Source: JAHWJX01 sp036386655
GTDB lineage: Bacteria; Pseudomonadota; Alphaproteobacteria; Caulobacterales; Caulobacteraceae
Assembly: GCA_036386655.1 (NCBI GenBank)
Contig: DASVVG010000215.1
Coordinates: forward strand, 1 to 17,464
DNA: 17,464 nt
Direction of reading: 5' to 3'
Shown: positions 1 through 6,971 of the stretch, piece after piece
How the letters are laid out: every line of letters begins with the position of its first letter
Position numbering within the stretch: position 1 is the first letter of the stretch
Notes under the pieces: model-generated
What the model saw: the letters and a program-made list of their open reading frames with translations, nothing else
The model's database searches: none
Told to the model about the DNA's origin: nothing
Program-made: the position numbers and the translations under genes

Positions 1-1026
1 GTGGATCTGCGCCAGCTGGTCCTCGACCTTGTGCTGCACGAACAGCGGCAGCGGGTCGCGGTGGTGGGTGATCTTCTTGGCCTGCGACGGCATCAGCATG
101 CGCATGAAGTCGCGCGCCTCGCGGTAGCCGTCGTCGCCCTCCACCCAGATGCCGTCGTAGTCCTTGTCGTACATGTCGCGGATGGCGCGCTTCACGAGGT
201 CTTCCTCCTCGTAGATCAGCGCGGGCGCGATGGAGGCGAGGGTGGTCTCGCGGATCGTGCTCCACAGGCGGATCAGGTACTCGTAGTCCCGCTTGATCTC
301 GGCCTTGGTGCGCGCCGAGCCGGCGGTGCGCACGATGAGCCCCATGCCCTCGGGCACCTCGAGGCTGTTGACGATCGTCTTTAGGCGCTTGCGGTCGGTG
401 GCGCTGGTGATCTTGCGGCTGATCCCGCCGCCCCGCGCGGTGTTCGGCATCAGCACGCAGTAGCGCCCGGCGAGCGACAGGTAGGTGGTGAGCGCCGCGC
501 CCTTGTTGCCGCGCTCTTCCTTCACCGCCTGGACCAGCAGGATCTGGCGACGCTTGATCACCTCCTGGATCTTGTAGCGGCGCATCAGGCGGCGGCGGCG
601 GCGCGCCTCCTCCTCGAGCAGCTCGTCCTCTTCCTCGACGGCCTCCTCGGCCTCGCCTTCCGCGCCGGCTTCGCCGCTCGAGGCGGCGGTCCCATGGCCG
701 TTGGACCCGTTGTGCCCGTTGCGGGCGTGCGCCTCGTTGTCCTCGGCTTCCTCGCGAAGCAGGGCTTCACGGTCGGCGAGGGGGATCTGGTAGTAGTCCG
801 GGTGAATCTCGTTGAAGGCGAGGAAGCCGTGCCGGTTGCCACCGTACTCGACGAACGCCGCCTGCAGGCTGGGTTCGACGCGGATGACTTTGGCTAGGTA
901 GATGTTCCCGCGGAGTTGCTTGCGGGAATGGTTCTCGAAGTCGAATTCCTCAATCCGTTGGCCGTCCACGACCACGACCCGCGTCTCTTCCGCGTGGGCC
1001 GTGTCGATCAGCATCTTCTTGGTCAT
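1..1026 (-). CDS. rne: Ribonuclease E, N-terminal part (3' end off the left edge)
   Basis: RNase E is the endonuclease that starts mRNA decay and rRNA processing and scaffolds the degradosome. The 342 visible residues begin MTKKMLIDTAHAEETRVVVV and continue without a stop to the window edge. The S1 domain starts near residue 38 (RGNIYLAKVIRVEPSLQAAF) and resumes near 160 (ILLVQAVKEERGNKGAALTT); between them, at roughly 84-150, lies an insert with an Asn/Gly/His stretch, a Glu-rich stretch and an Arg block. The RNase H-like part follows (ITSATDRKRLK, MGLIVRTAGSARTK). The catalytic Asp residues of the DNase I-like domain lie beyond the edge. The ATG at 1024-1026 has GGAG nine bases upstream. 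The gene is divergent from the amidase. The E. coli protein is far longer (about 1,060 residues), so most of this gene is missing here. Confidence 0.96.
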   Translation of the reverse strand, partial: MTKKMLIDTAHAEETRVVVVDGQRIEEFDFENHSRKQLRGNIYLAKVIRVEPSLQAAFVEYGGNRHGFLAFNEIHPDYYQIPLADREALLREEAEDNEAHARNGHNGSNGHGTAASSGEAGAEGEAEEAVEEEDELLEEEARRRRRLMRRYKIQEVIKRRQILLVQAVKEERGNKGAALTTYLSLAGRYCVLMPNTARGGGISRKITSATDRKRLKTIVNSLEVPEGMGLIVRTAGSARTKAEIKRDYEYLIRLWSTIRETTLASIAPALIYEEEDLVKRAIRDMYDKDYDGIWVEGDDGYREARDFMRMLMPSQAKKITHHRDPLPLFVQHKVEDQLAQIH

Positions 1027-1420
1027 TAAGTCGCTCTCCGCGGCGCGCGCCGGCGACGAGCGCCGGGGGCCGGTGCGAGGGGCGCGCGCGCACGAGCCCG
1101 GGCTCGCTAGAAACAGCGAGTCTCCCGGTCGTTCGTGAGGGGGCGGGTGCGGCGCGGCCCATCGGGGTTCTTGTCCATGGCGCGCCGGCCAGCGGCGCGA
1201 ATCGAAACGGCGCGCCGTATCCTCGGCTCAGGAGCAGAGATTCGGCGCGTTTGCGCAGGGGGAGACCGGCCCTTCGGCAGGCGTGGCCCCGGCGCGCGGC
1301 GACTTTGCAACATGGGGCGTCAAAAGGGAAGGCGTGCGCTCGTTTGTCTCTGGTTAACCCTTTGACTACCGGCGCGGATCAATATTGGATTCTCCAGGGG
1401 CGACACTCGGGTACAGTTTG
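1027..1420. other. Divergent rne/amidase intergenic region, probable rne leader
   Basis: No convincing gene is seen in these 394 bases; the short open frames on both strands lack ribosome sites and family resemblance. What can be seen: a perfect 14-base palindrome CGAGCCCGGGCTCG at 1093-1106; a hairpin with arms CTCGCT (1103-1108) and AGCGAG (1115-1120) and a six-base loop; and four GANTC sites (1118, 1199, 1239, 1388). The structured part lies 70-95 bases upstream of the rne start, so it would be in the rne 5' leader if transcription starts further up. The rne leader mediates autoregulation in E. coli; that it does so here is inference. No promoter for rne could be picked with confidence. 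Confidence 0.5.
1362..1390 (+). promoter_or_regulatory. Candidate promoter of the amidase-PBP1a-prfB run
   Basis: TTGACT at 1362-1367 is a good -35. The -10 is weak: TTGGAT at 1385-1390 with a 17-base spacer is the best fit. Transcription would begin near 1397, about 25 bases before the amidase ATG. A GGTTAACC palindrome lies just upstream at 1352-1359, and a GATTC (GANTC methylation type) site at 1388-1392 overlaps the proposed -10. This position argues against translation starting at the upstream in-frame TTG at 1385. Confidence 0.35.
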
Positions 1421-2650
1421 ATGATCGGCGCGCGTTCGCTGTTGGCGAGCCGGTGGGGCAAGGCCGCAGGCGTGGTCCTGGCGGGCGTTTGCGCGCTGGC
1501 GGCTGCCGCCACTTCCCACGGCGCCTCCAAGGGCGGCGTTCTGAAGGTCCGCATCGGCGGCGACCAGGCCGAGACCCGCGTCGTGGTCGAGATGGATCGC
1601 TCCGCCAAGGCCAAGTTGCTTCCCGCGAAGGACGGCGACGAGGTCGTCCTGTCCTGGCCCGACGTCACCGTGAACGCCGACCTCACCGGTCCCGGCAAGG
1701 GCATGGTCCGCAACTGGTCGGTGGACCAGGCCGGCGGGGCGGCCCGTCTGACCCTCGACCTCACCCGCGACGCGGTCGTGGCGCGGCGCTTCCTGCTGCC
1801 GCCGGGCGACGGGATCGAGGTCTACCGCTACGTCGTGGACCTGAAGGCGAAGACCCCCGCGCTGGTCGCCGCCCCGAAGCTGGTCGCGGGCAAGCCCGCG
1901 GCCAAGGTCGCTTCCGCCAACGACGGAGTGATGGTGAAGACCATCAGCGCGCCGAAGTCCCTGCGCACCAAGAAGGTGATCGTGATCGACGCTGGCCACG
2001 GCGGCCGCGATCCCGGCGCCCACGGTCACGCGGCGCGCGAGAAGGACGTTACCTTGGCGGCTGCCCTGGCGCTGAAGGCTCGGCTGGAGAAGAGCGGCCG
2101 CTACAAGGTGGTGCTGACGCGGGAGAAGGACATCCAGATCCCCCTGGAGGGCCGGGTCCGCGCCGCCCGCCGGGCTGACGCCGACCTGTTCATTTCGCTG
2201 CACGCTGACGCCGGGCACGACCCGTCCCTGCGGGGGGCGAGCGTCTACACGTTGTCGGAGAACGGCTCGGACCGCGTGGCCAAGCGGGTGCTGAGCGGCG
2301 CCAAGACCTTCGGCGAGGTCAAGCTGGCCGGGCCCGACCGCGCGGTGAACTCAATCCTGCTGGACCTGACCCAGCGCAACACGCGCAATCAGTCGGCGAC
2401 GTTCGCCCAGCTCCTGCTGGCGGAGGTGGAAGACGAGGCCACGTTGCTGAAGACCAGCCAGCGGAACGCCGGTTTCGTGGTGCTGCTGGCGCCCGACGTG
2501 CCGGCGGTGCTGTTCGAGATGGGCTTCATGACCAATCCCGAGGACGAGAAGGCCCTGCGGGACCCCGCGACCCGGCGGCGGCTGATGGGCGCGGTGGCGG
2601 ACTCCATCGACGACTACTTCTCGCAAGAGGCGAAGTACGCGGCTAGATAG
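1421..2650 (+). CDS. amiC: N-acetylmuramoyl-L-alanine amidase (AMIN + Amidase_3), AmiC type
   Basis: Periplasmic zinc amidase that cuts the bond between N-acetylmuramic acid and the stem peptide, normally to separate daughter cells. With the ATG at 1421 the protein has 409 residues. Residues 1-35 are a signal peptide or membrane anchor (RSLLASRWGK then AAGVVLAGVCALAAAA). An AMIN-like beta domain spans about 38-145. The catalytic Amidase_3 domain runs from about 184 to the end, with the zinc ligands His193 (IDAGHGGRDPGA), Glu207 (AREKDVTL) and His261 (FISLHADA), and the catalytic Glu366 (VLFEMGFMTN). All key residues are present, so it should be active. An in-frame TTG at 1385 would add 12 residues but sits on the likely promoter. 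PBP1a follows 115 bases downstream on the same strand. Confidence 0.95.
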   Translation: MIGARSLLASRWGKAAGVVLAGVCALAAAATSHGASKGGVLKVRIGGDQAETRVVVEMDRSAKAKLLPAKDGDEVVLSWPDVTVNADLTGPGKGMVRNWSVDQAGGAARLTLDLTRDAVVARRFLLPPGDGIEVYRYVVDLKAKTPALVAAPKLVAGKPAAKVASANDGVMVKTISAPKSLRTKKVIVIDAGHGGRDPGAHGHAAREKDVTLAAALALKARLEKSGRYKVVLTREKDIQIPLEGRVRAARRADADLFISLHADAGHDPSLRGASVYTLSENGSDRVAKRVLSGAKTFGEVKLAGPDRAVNSILLDLTQRNTRNQSATFAQLLLAEVEDEATLLKTSQRNAGFVVLLAPDVPAVLFEMGFMTNPEDEKALRDPATRRRLMGAVADSIDDYFSQEAKYAAR

Positions 2651-2720
2651 AGCGCGGCTGCGGCGTCGCCGCGCTTGACCCATTCGGGCGCGAGGGGTCG
2701 ACTCGCCGACGCAGAGTCGA
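2651..2720 (+). other. Two hairpins between the amidase and PBP1a genes
   Basis: The first inverted repeat starts at the base after the amidase stop: arms AGCGCGGC (2651-2658) and GCCGCGCT (2668-2675), 8 perfect pairs with a nine-base loop. The second has arms TCGACTC (2698-2704) and GAGTCGA (2714-2720), 7 perfect pairs and again a nine-base loop. No run of T follows either, so neither is a standard intrinsic terminator. They could be processing or stability elements in an amidase-PBP1a transcript, or a Rho-dependent stop. Confidence 0.45.
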
Positions 2721-2765
2721 GGTCGGAGCCGCTTCGGGCGGCCCGCCTTGTGGAGGTTTCTCAGC

Positions 2766-5174
2766 GTGCATCCGGGACGTTGGTTCGCGATCGCAGGGGT
2801 CGTGGTGCTGAGCGCCATCGGCGCGGGCGGCTTGGCGGTGGCCGTCTACATGGCCTGGCTGTTCCATAGCCTCCCCGACGCTCGCGAGCTGGCCGAGTAC
2901 CGCCCCCCCACGTCATCACGGGTGTTCGCCTACGACGGCACGCTGATCGGGGAGTTCGCCAAGGAGCGGCGGATCTTCGTCGCCTATGACCAGATCCCCG
3001 AGGTGCTGATCCAGGCGTTCCTGGCGGCCGAGGACAAGAACTTCTTCCAGCACGGGGGCATCGACGCGGTGGGCTTCGCCCGCGCCATCGCACGCCTGCC
3101 GGTCCACTACGTGCAGGGCACGCGGCCCGAGGGCGGCTCCACCATCACCCAGCAGGTGGCGAAGAACGTACTCCTCACGAGCGACGTGACCTTCGGCCGG
3201 AAGATCAAGGAAGCGATCCTGGCGCGGCGGCTCGAGGAGACGCTCGACAAGGAGCAGATCCTCGAGCTGTACATGAACGAGGTTTACCTCGGCTACCGCT
3301 CGAACGGCGTCGGCGCCGCGGCCTTCAACTACTTCGGGAAGTCGCTGAACCAGCTGACCCCGGCCGAGGCCGCCTACATCGCCGCCCTGCTGAAGGGGCC
3401 GGAGAACTACCATCCGAAGCGCCACAAGGCGCGGGCCATCGGCCGCCGCAACTGGGTGCTGACCCAGATGGAGGAGCTGGGCTGGCTCACCCGCGCGGAG
3501 GCCGCCGCGGCGAGGCGCCAGGACCTGGTCGTGCAGAGCGCGCCCTCGCGCGCCAAGTACCAGGACGCCGACTACTTCGTCGAGGAGGTGCGCCTGCGCG
3601 CGCTGGGCTCCAAGTGGGGCGAGGACGTCGACGAGGGCGGCTACTACATCCGCACCACGCTGGACCCCCGGCTACAGAGCGCCGCGCGCGTGTCGCTGAT
3701 GAACGGCATCGAGGCATACGACCGCCGCCACGGCTGGCGCGGGGCCTGGGCCAACGTGCCGCTAGACGGCTGGGAAGCGGCTGCGCGCAAGCGTCGGCCC
3801 CCCTCCGAACGGCGCGGCTGGCGCGCCGCAATCGTCGAATCGGCGGACGGCCCATCCGTCCGGGTGCGTGCGCTCGGCGGCGGAGAAGGCCTGCTCGAGG
3901 GAGAGGATGCGGCGTGGGCCGCGCGCGGCGCCGGACTCAAGACGGGCGACCTGATCTTCGTGGAGGAGCACGCCGGCGGCCGCTATGGCCTGAAGCAGGT
4001 CCCGCAGGCGAACGGGGCGCTCGTCGCCATGGACCCGTGGACGGGGCGGGTCCTGGCGATGGTCGGCGGCTACAGCTTCTCGCTCTCAAAGTTCAACCGT
4101 GCGACCCAGGCGGAGCGCCAGCCGGGCTCGGCCTTCAAGCCGTTCGTGTACGCCACGGCGCTGGAGAACGGCTTCACGCCGGCCAGCCGCGTGCTCGACG
4201 CGCCGGTGAGCTTCCGCGGCGCCAACGGGCAGGCGTGGACGCCGGAGAACTACCAGCGCCGCTCCTTCGGCTGGCAGTCGCTCCGCAACGGGCTGGTCTA
4301 TTCCCGCAACCAGATGACCGTGCGGCTGGCCGACAGCATCGGCATGCGCAAGGTTCGCGAGAACGCGCTCGAGTTCGGCGTCACCGACGAGATGGAGCCG
4401 GTGCTGGCGATGGCGCTGGGCTCGGGAGAAACCACGCCGCTGAAGCTGACGGCCGCGTACGCTCCCTTCGTGAACGGCGGGCGCACCGTGGAGCCGCACA
4501 CGATGGTCGTGGTCCATGACCGGGACGGCAAGGCCATCTACCGCGCAGAGGATCGCGACTGCCCGCGCAACCGCTGCGCGGCGGGCTACACCGGCGAGGA
4601 GTCGCCGCGCTTCCCGCTGCCGGGCAAGCAGGTGATCGACCCGGTCACGGCGTACCAGATCACCACCATGCTCGAAGGCGTGGTCCAGCAGGGCACCGCC
4701 ACGAAGGCGCTGGTGCTGAACCGGCCGGTCGCTGGCAAGACCGGCACGACCAACGAGTACCGGAGCGCCTGGTTCGTGGGCTACACGCCCGACATCGTGA
4801 CGGGGGTCTTCATCGGTTTCGACGACAACCGGTCGCTGGGCGACGGCGAGACGGGGGGGGCGGCCGCGCTGCCGGTGTTCGTCGACTTCATGCAGGAAGC
4901 GCTGAAGAACACGCCGCCCAAGGCCTTCAGCCCGCCCGAGGTGGCCGAGATCGTCACGGTCGGCGGCATGCAGGAGGCGTTCCGGCCCGGGACCGAGCCG
5001 GGCGCGCGTCCTCCCGGCGGCGAGCGTCCCGTGGCGACCCGCCCGCGCACGCCGCACGCCGATCGCGAGCGTACGCCGGAGTACCAGGTGGGCTCCGGGC
5101 CGACGCCCGCCGCGCCCCCCCAGACGCCGCCGCCGCCGCAGAAGGTTCCCGAAGACCTGAGCGGCCTATATTAG
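2766..5174 (+). CDS. mrcA: Penicillin-binding protein 1A (bifunctional transglycosylase/transpeptidase)
   Basis: Class A PBP of the inner membrane that polymerises lipid II into glycan strands and crosslinks them. One membrane helix (about 10-33) precedes a GT51 domain with AAEDKNFFQHGG (catalytic Glu89), EGGSTITQQVAKN and the RKIKEAILARRLEE block. An OB-like domain follows (about 300-400), then the transpeptidase: SAFK with nucleophile Ser455, SRN at 513, and KTGTT at 658. The tail after about 735 is rich in Pro, Arg and Gly and ends PEDLSGLY. All catalytic motifs are intact. I chose the GTG at 2766 (802 residues) because GGAGG lies at 2752-2756, nine bases before it; the in-frame TTG at 2748 (808 residues) lacks such a site but cannot be excluded. 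Preceded by the amidase and followed after 42 bases by prfB, probably one transcript. Confidence 0.95.
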   Translation: MHPGRWFAIAGVVVLSAIGAGGLAVAVYMAWLFHSLPDARELAEYRPPTSSRVFAYDGTLIGEFAKERRIFVAYDQIPEVLIQAFLAAEDKNFFQHGGIDAVGFARAIARLPVHYVQGTRPEGGSTITQQVAKNVLLTSDVTFGRKIKEAILARRLEETLDKEQILELYMNEVYLGYRSNGVGAAAFNYFGKSLNQLTPAEAAYIAALLKGPENYHPKRHKARAIGRRNWVLTQMEELGWLTRAEAAAARRQDLVVQSAPSRAKYQDADYFVEEVRLRALGSKWGEDVDEGGYYIRTTLDPRLQSAARVSLMNGIEAYDRRHGWRGAWANVPLDGWEAAARKRRPPSERRGWRAAIVESADGPSVRVRALGGGEGLLEGEDAAWAARGAGLKTGDLIFVEEHAGGRYGLKQVPQANGALVAMDPWTGRVLAMVGGYSFSLSKFNRATQAERQPGSAFKPFVYATALENGFTPASRVLDAPVSFRGANGQAWTPENYQRRSFGWQSLRNGLVYSRNQMTVRLADSIGMRKVRENALEFGVTDEMEPVLAMALGSGETTPLKLTAAYAPFVNGGRTVEPHTMVVVHDRDGKAIYRAEDRDCPRNRCAAGYTGEESPRFPLPGKQVIDPVTAYQITTMLEGVVQQGTATKALVLNRPVAGKTGTTNEYRSAWFVGYTPDIVTGVFIGFDDNRSLGDGETGGAAALPVFVDFMQEALKNTPPKAFSPPEVAEIVTVGGMQEAFRPGTEPGARPPGGERPVATRPRTPHADRERTPEYQVGSGPTPAAPPQTPPPPQKVPEDLSGLY

Positions 5175-5216
5175 GCGCAGCGGGCCCGAGCGCCCGTCCA
5201 CGCGTGGAGTGATCGT

Positions 5217-6336
5217 ATGAGACCGGATGTCGAGGCCGCTGCGGCCGACATCGAGCAGAGCGTCGCTCTGCTCAGGAGGCGTCTTTGACTGGGAGCCTGC
5301 CCTCCGCAAGCTCGACGAGCTGAACGCACGGGTCGAGGACCCGAGCCTCTGGGACGACCCTGAACAGGCCCAGGCCACCATGCGCGAGCGCAACCGGCTC
5401 GCTGCGGCCGTGGAGGCCGTGCAGTCGATCGAGCGCGGCGTCCGCGACGCGGTCGAGTTCGCCGAGCTCGCCGAGATGGAGGGCGACGACGCCTCGCTGG
5501 ACGACGCGCGCAAGCAGCTCTCCGGCTTGAAAGAGCGCGCTGCGCGCGCCGAGCTCGAGGCGCTGCTCTCCGGCGAGGCCGACGCCAACGATGCCTACGT
5601 GGAGATCAACTCCGGGGCGGGGGGCACCGAGTCCGCCGACTGGGCCTCCATGCTGCTGCGCATGTACACGCGCTGGGCGAACGCCCACGGCATGACCGTG
5701 GACCTCGTCGAGGAGACCGCGGGCGAGCAGGCCGGCATCAAGTCCGCCACGCTGCAGGTGAAGGGGACGAACGCCTACGGCTGGCTGAAGACCGAGGCGG
5801 GCGTGCACCGTCTCGTCCGGATCAGCCCCTACGATTCCAACGCCCGTCGCCACACCAGCTTCGCGTCGGTGTGGGTCTATCCGGTGGTCGACGACACCAT
5901 CGAGATCGTCATCGACCCGTCCGACGTGCGCACCGACACCTACCGCGCCTCAGGCTCGGGCGGGCAGCACGTGAACAAGACGGACTCCGCCGTGCGCCTG
6001 ACGCACATCCCCACCGGCGTTGCGGTCGCCTGCCAGGCCGGGCGCTCGCAGCACGCCAACCGCGAGGAAGCCTGGAAGATGCTGCGGGCGCGGCTCTACG
6101 AGCTGGAACTGCAGAAGCGCGAGGCCGAGGCGCAGGCGCTCGAGGACCAGAAGAGCGACATCGGCTGGGGTCACCAGATCCGCAGCTACGTCCTGCAGCC
6201 GTACCAGATGGTGAAGGACCTGCGGACCGACGTCGAAACCTCCGACACCCAGGGGGTGCTCGACGGAGATCTCGACGCCTTCATGGCCGCGGCTTTGGCG
6301 CAGCGCGTCGGCGCCACGCGGGAGGAGGCGGCCTAG
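5217..6336 (+). CDS. prfB: Peptide chain release factor 2, with programmed +1 frameshift
   Basis: RF2 recognises UGA and UAA in the ribosomal A site and triggers peptide release. The ATG at 5217 (GGAG seven bases upstream) reads 23 codons (MRPDVEAAAADIEQSVALLR then RRL) to an in-frame TGA at 5286-5288; a +1 shift on CTT-TGA-C continues as DWEPALRKLDELNARVED to the TAG at 6334-6336, giving 372 residues in total. The GGQ peptidyl-hydrolysis motif is at 248-250 (ASGSGGQHVNKTDSAV). The stop-recognition tripeptide, SPF in E. coli, reads SPY at 203-205 (RISPYDSNARRHTSF). Length agrees with the family (365 in E. coli). It shares four bases with the convergent bactofilin gene. A start at the GTG at 5227 in the downstream frame would remove the conserved N-terminus and is not favoured. 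Confidence 0.97.
5274..5289 (+). promoter_or_regulatory. RF2 programmed +1 frameshift site
   Basis: AGGAGG at 5274-5279 acts as an internal Shine-Dalgarno, followed by CGT and the slippery CTT, the stop TGA (5286-5288) and a C that makes a weak UGA context. The geometry is the same as in E. coli prfB (AGGGGG, one codon, CTT TGA C). When RF2 is scarce the ribosome slips forward one base and full-length RF2 is made, so RF2 limits its own level. The shift is required because the two coding frames join only here. Confidence 0.96.
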
Positions 6337-6971
6337 ACCGCCTTCACCGGCTTCGCGTCGCCGCCGGTGGGCGCGGGAGCAGGGGCGGGGCCGCCCGTCG
6401 CGGGTGCGCCACCGGACGCCGGTGCGCCGAACGCTTCGTCGGAGAACTCGTCGGCCGGCTGCGGCGCGGCGGCCGCCTTGGGCAGCGGCGTGGGCGCGGC
6501 GGCGGCGGCGGCCTTGCTGCGGATGCATCGACCTTCGAACTGCGCGCCGAGTTCGATGGAGAGCTGCTCGTAGGTGATGTCGCCTTCGACCCTGGCGGTC
6601 GGCAGCAACCGGACTTGGCGGGCGGTGATCGAGCCAGCGACGCGGCCGCGAATCTCCACCATCACGGCGTCGACGGAGCCTTCGAGCTCGGCGGCGTCGC
6701 CCACGATCAGGCGCTCCACCTTCACGTCGCCCCAGGCGCGGCCCTGCAGCTGGATTTCGCCGCGGCCTTCGATGCCGCCCTTGATGACGAGGTCGGAGCC
6801 GAGGACGGAGGCGGTGATCTGTTGCGGGCGCCGCTGCTGCTGGGCGGCTGCGTTCTGCGCGGCGTCGGGTCCCGGAGCGGGGGCCGGCGCAGGCGCCTGG
6901 GGCGCTTGGCCGCCGGGCGTCGGACCTCCCGCGGGCGGGAGGGCGGTGTCCTTAATCGATTTGTTGAACAT
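6333..6971 (-). CDS. bacA: Bactofilin (BacA type)
   Basis: Bactofilins are nucleotide-independent cytoskeletal proteins that form beta-helical polymers under the membrane and place cell-wall enzymes, for example at the Caulobacter stalk. The 212-residue protein starts MFNKSIKD, close to the MFSKQAKS membrane-targeting peptide reported for Caulobacter BacA. A Pro/Ala/Gln linker follows to about 50. The bactofilin domain (about 52-150) shows the repeating glycine-hydrophobic pattern (SDLVIKGGIEGRGEIQLQGR, VEGDITYEQLSIELGAQFEG). The C-terminal 60 residues are Ala/Pro/Gly-rich and look disordered, making it longer than Caulobacter BacA (161 residues). The start overlaps the end of the M23 peptidase gene by 20 bases, which suggests translational coupling and one transcript. 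Its stop is interleaved with that of prfB. Confidence 0.93.
   Translation of the reverse strand: MFNKSIKDTALPPAGGPTPGGQAPQAPAPAPAPGPDAAQNAAAQQQRRPQQITASVLGSDLVIKGGIEGRGEIQLQGRAWGDVKVERLIVGDAAELEGSVDAVMVEIRGRVAGSITARQVRLLPTARVEGDITYEQLSIELGAQFEGRCIRSKAAAAAAPTPLPKAAAAPQPADEFSDEAFGAPASGGAPATGGPAPAPAPTGGDAKPVKAV

Noticed and set aside
1352..1359. GGTTAACC as a CtrA site
   Set aside because: Only a half-site: no TTAA-like partner is found seven bases away on either side.
5227..6336. prfB read as a simple frame from the GTG at 5227
   Set aside because: It would discard the ATG with a good ribosome site and the conserved start region; the CTT-TGA-C frameshift explains the true N-terminus.
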